DNA from: Glebionis coronaria
Lineage: Eukaryota > Streptophyta > Magnoliopsida > Asterales > Asteraceae
NCBI GenBank assembly: GCA_025667525.1
Contig: CM046874.1
Span: 661,496,963-661,560,962 of the forward strand
Direction of reading: 5' to 3'
Length of the DNA: 64,000 nt
The notes beneath the pieces were generated by a model. It did no database searches, had not been told where the DNA came from, and saw nothing but the letters and a program-made list of their open reading frames with translations. Positions 49,043-58,455 of the stretch are shown here, piece after piece. Position 1 is the first letter of the stretch. Every line of letters begins with the position of its first letter. A program made the position numbers and the translations under genes.

Positions 49043-50913
49043 CGGGGACGAGTCAGGCTCGTGACTCGGTCAACAAAAACAAGCGCTTTTTGGGAGGAAA
49101 CCCAATTATCTATCTTATTTCACCATAAGTGTAGGGGGGAGCCCCGTTGGTGTTTCTTGTTCTCTTTCTTATCATATGCAGGGATTAGAGCTTCAAAGAC
49201 ACACTCTTGATGACTTTTGACGAACCGTGATTCCGTGTTCCCTTCTTCCCGGTTCTATCCTAAACTCTTTTCGATTCACTATTTTATATTTCTCAATATT
49301 AAAATAGGAATCTCTTTAGTTGTCTTTCCCTTAACGAGATTTAAACAAAGTGCACAATGTCCTAAGTGTAGGGGAGTTTACTCCCACATGCTTAAACATT
49401 GAGGACAATGTTTATATTAAGTGTAGGGGGGACTTCTATCGAAGTTAAGTGGTCTTTTCCTTGTATTTGCCCTCATTTTAACCAGAAAATCAATTTTTCG
49501 ACATTTTCCAAAATTTTTAAATCTATTTTGGCCTAGTTGTAGTTCCCATTATTTTTGCTATTTTTCTCTTCTTTTAATAAAATGGTTTTAGCAAGTTTAG
49601 ATATCTTAGATATATTAGGCCCGTGGTGAATATTTTGACTCAACCCGAGTTTACTTATCTAAGTTCACTCTAGCTAGTATCCTTAACCATGTAGACCTTA
49701 ATTGGTTTATTAGGCTAAGCATCCACGAGTCTCATTCCTTGAGATTTTAAATTGTGGAGAACGAGAAATGATAGAGTTGGTTACAAGTTTGGTATTCTCT
49801 CATTAACTTATGTGAGTTAATTATGATCTTTTTCTCCCATCACTTGCTAATAAATTATCTGCAATAAGTAAGGTCGTACGATTTGAAAAGTTACTTAGCT
49901 TCAAGCCCAAAATCGTTTAAAAGTTGCTCGGTAATGATAAGAGTTCATAGCCAAGGCATAACTTATGAAGCGGGGTGCGAAGATTGGCGAGTCCGAAAAG
50001 GCCCTAACAAGGCATGAGGATTCAATTTTATTGCTGAAGATCCAAAGTGATGTGAAGAGCATTATTCCCAAAATCAATATGAAGGATCAAGACACACGAC
50101 GAAAAGCAATCAACTCCCATAAAGATCATGGATAAGTCTATCCGAAAAGACCCTAACAAGGTATGAGGATAAATAGATCCAAGTCCGAAAAGGAGGCGGA
50201 TCGTTGTATCTCAAAATCCCAATTAGAGATTGAAGAAATAATCATGAAGTCGTGGTCAACAAAGCTGGAGTACCCCTCAAAAGTCTCCAAGTGAAGAAAC
50301 TCTATAACGAAGAGAAGACCATTATCTCAAAAACGTCTCTCGAAGATATGAAGTATGAAGTACATGCCAAACATCGGCCCGAGAAAGGTCTCAAATCGTG
50401 AACCGAGTTATGCCAAGATATGAACTTTTTGATATCCCGAGAAGCAGTTTTAAGAGATTTTGTCCTTTAGCTAACTATTGATCAAATCATCCTACTTTGC
50501 TTTCAGCTTAAATAAATTATCGGAATAAGTCAACAATGCATCCTCGTGATCATTCAAGACATCAATAAAATATAAGAGATACCCATAGGAATAAGAGAGT
50601 TTAAGTGATTAATTGAACCGCATGAGTAAATGTTTGTTATGCTAACTTGTACTAACAATGATCTTGTTTTTAAGCTTGGCATGGGGAAAGTGAAACTTGA
50701 GGGTGATAAACATTCATGACATACAAGCCCTAATGTAAGTCTTAGATTTCTTTACAAGTTTCTTCCTTGTTGCATCTTGTTATTTTCTATCTTTTTGATT
50801 TTCCTTAGTTGTTTAATAAAGGCCAAGGTAGGTTGATTATGATGGAAAGTGTAAACCTTGCTTTATTACTAAGCATTGCATGAGGGCATTGCAATGGTTA
50901 AGTGTAGGGGATT
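49043..50913 (+). other. Internal 3' region of LARD-like element 2, non-coding
   Basis: No long frame. AAGTGTAGGGG purine tracts recur (49125, 49370, 49420) and the last one (50900-50910) abuts the right LTR as the polypurine tract. Parts of this region are alike, in reverse complement, to 62300-63450. Confidence 0.7.
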
Positions 50914-52472
50914 TGATAGGTGTGAAAACACCCATCTTTTCTACCACTTAATTACATTAAAACGGGACCTAAACGTATATTTTATGTCGTAAATGGCGGA
51001 ATTATGCGTGGTTTGTGTTTTTATTGTGTTTTAGGGTCAGAATGCGAAAAGGGAGGAAAACACGGTCTTTCATGGGTTTTTATTGAAGAAAAAGACAAAA
51101 AGACGAAGTCGAAAGATCAAGAGTGGAAAAAGAACGGAAGTCCAAGACCAATTCTGAAGATTTATCGAAGAAAAAGTCAAAAGACGGAAGTTTACTAAAA
51201 GCCACAGAACTCAAGTCTAAATTATGAAGAAATTACAAGACGAGTTCAAAGAAATCCCGAGACGAAGTCTAAAAAAGTCGAAGAATTTAAGAAGACTGAA
51301 AGACTAAGGACCAAGAAAGAAAGAAAGAAAGAGGAAGCCACCAACCACTCCCCTCTCCTATAAATACCACCCTCACAACATGTGAGAGGGTTGGTTAGTT
51401 TTTAGGATTAGATTACGAATAGGTAGTTTCTCTCTCTAGATCTATGCTTTATCTCTCTAGATTAATTTGTGTTTAAGCTTTTGTTATTGAATCCTTACTT
51501 TTTAATTAAGCTTTTAACTCTTCATCTTCTTCCTTTCTTGTTTGATTTGTTCTTTATCTTGATTGTTCATGTTCTTGAGTTTTTATGATTTTGATCAAGT
51601 GGGTTTTGATTGATTTGGTTATGTTTGTTAGTTTTGATGATTTGTTTTGATTGATTATTGTTAGTTAATGCTTATTGGTTCTTTTGGTTTAATCTTTCGT
51701 TTGATTTTGATTATTTTGTGGATGAAATCGTGTTACTGTACATTCCCCTGTTCTTCGGGTTGTTAGTTTCTGAAGTTACTGTTCTTATTCCCAGAAGTTC
51801 CGGATCAAGAATCCTTCATTCGGAAGTCTAAAGTTCCGGACCAAGTGCTTCATTCGGAAGTTAAAAGTTCCGAATGAATGAAGCTTCATCTGGAAGTCAA
51901 AAGTTCCGAATGAATGCCTCTTCATCCGGAAGTTCCAAAGTTCCGAATGAATGCCCCTTCATCCGGAAGTTCCAAAGTTCCGAATGAATGCTCCTTCATC
52001 CGGAAGTCAAAAGTTCCGAATGAAGCAAGCTTCATCCGGAACATTAAAAGTTCCGGATCAAGCCTGTTCATTCGGAAGTTTTAAACTTCCGAATCAAGGT
52101 TCTTTCCGTTTTTATTTTTTTTAAGTTTTCTTCTTTTAATTTCAAGTTTGATTCTTCCCGTTTTTTTATTTATTTGAATTTTTATTCACTTTTCTTTTAG
52201 TTTAAGTTTTTATTTGCATCATTTACTTTATGTTAAGTTTTAATTTACGTCCTTTCATTTTTCATCATTTACTTTTAAAGTTTTAAATATCGCACCGTTT
52301 ACATTTTAACTTGTTTTAATTTCTCGTCATTTATTATTAAGTCTTGCTCATTTATTTTCCAAAACCAAAAATATTTGTTTCACCAAGAACAACTAATCTC
52401 ACACAATTAACCGGAAATCAATTCGAGAAGACACAGAGAAACGAACTTTCAACTAGCAAAATCTTTACATTA
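50914..52472 (+). repeat. 3' LTR of LARD-like element 2
   Basis: Same 1559-bp length as the 5' LTR, followed by the TSD ATATG. TATA box near 51358. The frame at 51004-51198 matches that in the other LTR. Confidence 0.92.
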
Positions 52473-53235
52473 ATATGTTTAAAAAAAATATTACATCAAC
52501 AAAAAACTCACATACCTTGTACAACCCATCTTCTCTAGTAAACATGTCAACCTCATCATCTTCCTTCTCCTTCTCTTTATCATTGTCATTTTCATTCTCG
52601 TTCACATTATTAGAAGACTCGCCAACTTTACCCTTATCAGTAACCTTATCATTCACCTTTTTCTTGTTCTTCTTACCAGGCTCTTCATAAATAAAATGCC
52701 TAACTCTGATAACAGAAACCTCAGAACCCTCGAGCACATTCTTAGTATCTATCTGACAATACCATAATCCAACAAAAATCTATTTCTGAACCAACTCAAA
52801 CAAGGTACAAGTGTAAACCATTGTAGCATGCTTCTTAATTTTGAGAAAAGTCCTTAACTTCGGAACAGTATCCATTGTATTATGATCCATTCTCTCTTGA
52901 ACACTCCTTTGCTTTTCCATCGCCGTCTCAAAGCAATTCATAAAGTTCATAAGCGTCGAGCTAGAATTGGTATAGTGGGAGAAGAAAGAATTCTCGCTCT
53001 CTGATCTAGACGTAGTCCTCATCAGTCCACACAACGGCGAGTCAGAAAAATAAGCAGGGATCCAAGTTGAACGCATATCATACATCTTCGTCAGCCACTT
53101 GTGTCCCACCAAATCATACTCTGTCATCAGATCACCCCATCTGGTGTCAAACTCCTCGGGACCAATGTACATGTTCCAAATAATCTTGTTCAACTTCTCT
53201 TTAAAAACCCGATCATTGTATATTTTCTCACATAT

Positions 53236-53382
53236 CTGCAAAGACATACAAAAACCAAATGATATGAATAAAAATTCTGTTCTCACATCATATATGATAA
53301 TACTTCAACATATATGATACTAATAAAATATCATATATGATGCTACTTCATCATATATGATACTAGTCTTAAAAAAAAGTAC
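53236..53382. repeat. ATCATATATGAT palindromes in a transposase intron
   Basis: Four or five copies (CATCATATATGATAATACTT and related) fill this 147-bp intron. Adjacent exons contain none. Confidence 0.85.
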
Positions 53383-54466
53383 CTTCGCTGGAAGCTTCTG
53401 CGTGATATGCCACATGCACAGCCTATGCTTTGTACCAACAAACTCGGCTTCAATGGCATTCCTCATCGCCTTATCTTGATCGGTCACTACTATGCTAGGT
53501 ACTTTACCAAACACTTTGATGAAGGCTTTAAGTAACCAAACATACGATTCCGTGGTCTCGAACTTGAGCAAACCAGTAGCAACCGTAACACACTTCCTAT
53601 GGTTGTCAATCGCCGTAAAAGGAACAAATACCATTTTGTACTTGTTTGTCTTAAACGTGGCATCAAAAGAGACAACATCACATAACTCCTTGTAGTTGTA
53701 CTTGGACACTTCATCAGCCCAGAATAAGCCAATAAGCTCAGCCTTGTTAACCAAATAATCAAACGAAAAATCAGCAACATACTCTTTCCTCTTCTCCATC
53801 TTGTTTATCAACATCTACGCGTCATAGTCCCCGATGTAACAGTTGATGCTACGGAAGAAGTTCTTAAAGTCAACAGTAGTACCGTGAACGAGCAGATAAG
53901 AACCCTTGATCCCGGTCAAAGGTGATGAGCTCTTGTAGCACCGATATTCACACTCGCAGCCTTGACAATAAACACCTGCTCCGCGTATGTTAACTGCCTC
54001 TGATTCTTTGACAGATGCTTGTACTCCTCACGTTCAAGCTCGTGGTTGTGGATAGTATCAAATACACTCAACTTGAACTTTGTCGTACCAGGGATCAAGT
54101 CAAACACAGCACGAGCTTTACAACCAGTGATATGCACATTTGAATGCCTCAATTGGTTATAACCATTCTCCAAATCTAGGGTGTGTACATATATATCCTT
54201 CGGGGAACCCTTCCTGTTGCAAACCAAATACTTTTGCTTCACAATCCCGCTCCTCAATCTTTTCTGACACGATTTCCTAACAACAAAACCAGCTTTAACG
54301 GCATACTTCTTGTAAGCAGCAATGCAATGCTCAACTGAATCGTACTCGTTCCCTTTAACAAGTAAAAACTCGGCAGGCACTTTCGAAATGTAATAAACAG
54401 TACCACCAGGAGTATCAAAGTTGGAATGAGTGATATACGACTCAGGAGTCCGCACAGCATTCAACT

Positions 54467-54690
54467 CTACAAAAAGAAACATATACTATCATATATGATT
54501 ACAAAATACTAGAAAAATTCAACACATATCATGTAAACATCATATATGATGGACATGTATCATATATGATAGTATATGTTACATGGCTATCATATCTATG
54601 TAAAAATACAAACATCATATATGATACGTTCCTATCATATATGATACATTGGCAACATGCACTAAGCTCAACAAAAACTAGAAAACTTAC
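54467..54690. repeat. ATCATATATGAT palindromes in the first transposase intron
   Basis: At least six copies (ATCATATATGATGGACATGT, CATCATATATGATACGTTCC and others). The same motif fills the protease introns. Confidence 0.85.
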
Positions 54691-54877
54691 TCTTAACAGC
54701 TTCCGCTTCTTCACCGTCTTGTTCATACGCAGAAATCTCATCCGCAAGACTATGAAGAACACTTTCGGATGGCAAATCCAAACCTTGATCGACACTAGAC
54801 TGATCGTTAGTTAAATCAACCAACGTAGAAGGATCAACAACACCACTACGACCACTAGAATCACTCGAATCCATCAT

Positions 54878-55506
54878 TAAAACCTAAGAAAAATCGAAAA
54901 AACAACAACTAATAAAAAGCTTATCTAAAACCTAAAAGAATCAACGCTTATTAAATAAGCTTATAAACAATATCAATAAAAATAGACCAGACACATAAAA
55001 TAAGCTTATAAAAAAGCATATTAATCGTTCTGATCGATTAATAAGCTGATTAATAAGCTTATTAATCAATCCGCTCGATTAAATACGCTTATTTATAAGC
55101 TTATTAATCAATCCGAACGATTAATAAGCTTATTAATCAATCGGATAGTTAATAAGCTTATAAATAAGCGTATTTAATAATCCGATCTATTAATAAGCTT
55201 TATTAATAGATGCGAATTGCTTATTTATAAGCTTACTAATAAGCTTATTAATAAGCAATATTAACAAACAGTATATCTAGAGAGAGAAACATAGAGAGAG
55301 AAAGTACCAGTTTAATTGGTAAGAAGAAGGAAGAATGAAAGGTGTTTGTTAAAGCGTATATATATATCCAGAAGTAAAAAGACGAAAATACCCCTGCAGT
55401 ATAAATTGGGGGATTTAATCTCAGCCATCGGATGAGATGCAGATGGACGGTGGGGATGAGTCCCCTTGTATCTTAGAAAACTTTGGTATCCAAAAGAACT
55501 TAAATC
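54878..55506 (-). promoter_or_regulatory. Upstream and terminal region of the transposase with TTAATAAGCTTATTAA palindromes
   Basis: From 54940 to 55260, AATAAGCTTATTAATCAATC and its complement recur at least eight times. A CT/GA-rich tract (55270-55310) follows, then a TATATATA stretch near 55360. The right TIR ends at 55506. This is the likely promoter of the minus-strand transposase gene and a candidate binding region. Confidence 0.6.
55460..55506. repeat. Right terminal inverted repeat of MULE 1
   Basis: The complement of the left TIR, with GTCCCCTTGTATC innermost and ending TTAAATC. It is followed by the TSD at 55507-55515. Confidence 0.8.
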
Positions 55507-55524
55507 TTTTTATTTTACAAATCC

Positions 55525-56001
55525 TAATCACATAACACAAATCTTATACATTAAAAAAATCCCTTTACGACAAAATTGTCCTTTGAAGAAAAATAACCAA
55601 AGGTAAACAATTTCACCTATACCATATTATTGACATTTTGACACGCAAAATTTCTTTATGAAATTCCAAAACAACAAACTGTTGATGGATGTGTGTCTAA
55701 ACATTTTTTCTATGAGAAAGTAAATTTTTTACAAAGATTTAAATCAAGAGCTCTAGTTGAAATAAAAGCAAAACACGTAAATAATATATTGGATTTAATT
55801 GCAAGAGAGAAAGCAAAAACGAATTAGATTCGTATATGAGAAGAATGGGATTTAGTGAGAAAAATGAAGAAGAAATTTATAGGATTTGAATGTTGAAGAA
55901 AAACTAAGATGGAAACCTTAAAAAGATATAGGTACAGTAAACTTTTGGAGGGATTATGGTTTTCTAAAAAGAAATCGTGGCTTAATGTGAACTTTCAATA
56001 A
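55525..56001. other. AT-rich spacer without features
   Basis: Sequence flanking the TRIM-like element. I see no gene. Confidence 0.5.
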
Positions 56002-56222
56002 TAAATTATAGAGGGAAATGCATAAATGCTCCATGTGGTTTGATGAAAATACAGGCAGCCTCCCCGACATTACGAAAGTGCAAGGAAGTTCCCCAACGTT
56101 TAGGATAAGTCGGCAGGCGGCCTCCCCAATGTCTAACACTGTTAAGTTTGACTCGATATGTGAGGGCAAGACCGTCTTTTTCTATATTAAAAATGATAAA
56201 CACATGTCCCTTTTTTTCCTAT

Positions 56223-56552
56223 CACTCTGTTCCCGAGTTTATAGTTTGGAGTGAAAAGGAAAGATTTAGGATAAAAATAAAAAAATTTGTGTTCCTGAGA
56301 TTTTTTTAGGAGAGAAGTGGAAAGTAAATGAGAGTAAATTACACCAAATTTACTCTCTAAATCTTCTTCCCAAATTGAGATGAAATGGAGTGAAGTTGGT
56401 TTTTATGGTTTTTTTTTTCTTACTTTCTCCTCTTTTCTTCCCAACTCAGGAACATAAAATAAAAAATCATTTCATATTTCTCTCCTCTTTACTTCTCTAC
56501 ATTTTCTCCTCTCCATCTCTCTTCTTTCCTTTTAATACTCGGAAACAGAGCG
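56223..56552. mobile_element. MITE inside the left TIR of MULE 3
   Basis: CACTCTGTTCCCGAG and CTCGGAAACAGAGCG form the inverted ends, with TAT on both sides (56220-56222, 56553-56555). Removing it restores the match to the intact right TIR. The 330-bp length, non-coding body and 3-bp TSD suggest a PIF/Harbinger (Tourist-like) MITE. Confidence 0.82.
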
Positions 56553-56655
56553 TATAAGTAGCATCGATTCACACTGTTTTTTCCAGATTTTTCTCAAATT
56601 GCAAACCCTAATTTTCTAGTAAACACCAATTAACACAAAAAACGAATTGTGTTCT

Positions 56656-56772
56656 ATGGAAATGGAAAAAGCCGCTCTTTTAACCGTGTTATATGGTTCT
56701 CTTAACTCATCTAAGCAAACGCTTGGTAATCTTCAGTCACAATTCCTAGCTGCAAATCATGCCACAAGTTAA
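56656..56772 (+). pseudogene. Short exon-like frame in MULE 3
   Basis: ATG 56656 directly after the TIR opens MEMEKAALLTVLYGSLNSSK and ends at TAA after 38 residues. It looks like the first exon of a gene, possibly a transcription factor N-terminus, but I cannot name it. Confidence 0.35.
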
Positions 56773-56994
56773 AAATGGTTCAACATTCTTCAAGTTATCC
56801 CCCACAACATACTGGACACACTGTGTAGTCTCTTTTGGTGACGATTCCGAGCTACACATGAGTTTAAACCGATTATCAGTACATATATATAGAACGATCT
56901 AAAGGCTGATCTATGTGTATAGAAAAAGGGCATACCTTGACTCATTCGGCTCCTTATTAGAATCTATATACGATTGAGTGTCATCAATAGTATA

Positions 56995-57381
56995 TCAAAA
57001 AAATGGGTACAATTCATCATAATCATATATCCATTCATCATAATCATGAGTGACTTCTTCTTGTATATTCATTGGTTGTGAATTAGCCAATTGAGATTCC
57101 AATTTTCCGTCATTATCATTATCATTGTAATACACTTGTTGTGCCCAAATAACATTACTCATATTCATGTTATCTTTAGATTCAATATGTATCACATTAT
57201 TATTAGTATTATTATACCCATCATTATTGACATTCTCAGTTCCACTATAGGAAATCGGCAAGGCTGCTGCCACGGGTACAAATTGGTGATCATTAGCTTC
57301 ATTCTGAAAAAGGGTAAGCCCCGGATTACTAGATTGTTCAACAGAGCCCATACCAGTTATAATTGTTGGTGATTCAGGTGA
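56995..57381 (-). pseudogene. Captured exon-like frame in MULE 3
   Basis: A minus-strand frame starts after an AG acceptor (57382-57383), reads SPESPTIITGMGSVEQSSNP and stays open to TGA 56995. It is Asn/Asp/Tyr-rich towards the end (DEWIYDYDELYPFF), as in activation regions of plant transcription factors. No domain is recognised. It runs opposite to the short frame at 56656, so the two fragments were captured separately or rearranged. Confidence 0.4.
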
Positions 57382-57721
57382 CTACCACAAAAACAATTCA
57401 TTTTTTATGTTAATTAGTGTTTACTGGAAAATTAGGATTTGTAATTTAGGAAAAATCTGGAAAAAATAGTGTGAATCGATGCTACTTATAGGAAAAAAAG
57501 GGACAAGTGTTTATCATTTTTTAATATAGAAAAACACGGTCTTGCCCTCACATAATGAGTCAAACTTAACAGTGTTAAACGCTGAGGAGGCCGCCTGTGA
57601 GGCCGCCTGTCGACTTATCCTAAACGTTGGGAAACTTCCTTGCACTTTCGTAATGTCGGGGAGGCCGCCTACATTCTGAGCAAACCACAGGGAGCATTTA
57701 TGCATTTTCCTCTAAATTATA

Positions 57722-58455
57722 TATAAACTTTTCAAATATATTAGTCAAAGTTGTGGCTTGATTTTGATATGTAAGTAAAATCGAGCGCCATGATTGGTTT
57801 AAAAGAGTTAAAATTGAATATAATTTGGTCGAAATTAAAAATTTTGATGAAAGAATTTAATGGGGACAAAAGAAATCATAAAATTATATGTGTTAAATTT
57901 GTGAAAATAATAACTTAAAAAATGAGGAGGTGCTTAATAAACATTAGTGGTTGAATTTTATATAAATTATATGGACTTTGTTGTAAACTTATAATTTTTC
58001 AAAAATTTTTAATAATTAAAAAAAACAGTTATCCCTTTAAACTTTATACCCTCTCCAATTTATACTTTAAAATTAAAATATACATGATATTTCTAAAATT
58101 CAGCAAATCTGTACTCGCATGATAATAAATATCAAAATAAAAATAAAATTATTGTCTTGTATTTTAACACTTATTGAAACAAGCAATGCCGATCGACATC
58201 AATTATTATTAACATGAATATATACAAAATATCAATCGATATCAACAAACAATGAACCAATAGTGTGAAACTCGTGCGTATAATTGAAGTGAGTCTATAT
58301 TAATTTACACATCTAAAGTAAAAAATAAAATAATCAAACATATAAACATGAATTATTCTTAAAAACATATAAAATATATAAAATCGCAATAGCAAGATTG
58401 TTATTTAATTTATTTTTATTTATAAGTCTCGTGCGTGCACGCACATTAAAACTAG
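57722..58455 (+). other. AT-rich DNA with a possible Helitron 3' end
   Basis: No gene. At the right, a perfect palindrome GTGCGTGCACGCAC (58431-58444) is followed eight bases later by CTAG (58452-58455) and T. Plant Helitrons end in a hairpin followed by CTRR. I cannot find the matching 5' TC end. Confidence 0.35.

Larger units (their letters stand above)
45899..52472 (+). mobile_element. Non-autonomous LTR retrotransposon (LARD-like), element 2
   Basis: Two LTRs of exactly 1559 bp (45899-47457 and 50914-52472) flank 3.46 kb. The primer site TGGCGCCGCTGCCG follows the left LTR and is of the tRNA-Asp type used by the Athila/Tat gypsy group. The internal part has one gag-side reading frame and no protease, RT or integrase. 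By eye the LTRs differ at about 20 of 1559 positions (about 1.3%), so the insertion is young. TSD ATATG. Confidence 0.93.
45190..54877 (-). pseudogene. MULE 1 transposase, FAR1/FHY3-related (mudrA-type)
   Basis: Four exons on the minus strand: 54877-54691, 54466-53383, 53235-52516 and 45828-45190, phases agreeing. An acidic N-terminus precedes a FAR1-type DNA-binding domain (KYAVKAGFVVRKSCQKRLR, KQKYLVCNRKG). The MULE DDE core follows: Asp in VVSFDATFKTNKY, Asp in VVTDQDKAMRNAI, Glu in RSESENSFF. Then come a SWIM zinc finger (CTCQLFMRVGILCRHIF) and a C-terminal knuckle (CSVCGGTDHNKRTC). Lesions: a frameshift near 53925, TAG 53815-53817 at an expected Gln, and TAG 52780-52782. An LTR element occupies the last intron. 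The product would cut and join MULE ends; this copy is inactive. Confidence 0.92.
35689..55506. mobile_element. MULE 1: Mutator-like element carrying a ULP protease and a FAR1-type transposase
   Basis: The ends align as 47-bp imperfect inverted repeats. Both start GA, share GATAC(C) near base 17 and end in GATACAAGGGGAC at bases 35-47. Flanking 9-bp TSDs are exact. Removing the element rejoins the TRIM LTR perfectly. The two genes converge: protease (plus, 35999-43903) and transposase (minus, 54877-45190). The length is 19.8 kb, of which about 8.8 kb is later nested insertions. ULP-bearing MULEs are known (Kaonashi in Arabidopsis, CUMULE in melon). Confidence 0.93.
56011..57712. mobile_element. 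MULE 3: Pack-MULE-like element
   Basis: Inverted repeats of about 310 bp start GAGG(G/A)AAATGCATAAATGC. The left one is 56011-56222 plus 56556-56650, split by a MITE; the right is about 57385-57712. The 9-bp TSD TAAATTATA is at 56002-56010 and 57713-57721. The right TIR has an extra GCCGCCTGTGAG duplication. The interior has two gene-like segments and no transposase, the pattern of gene-capturing MULEs. Confidence 0.9.
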
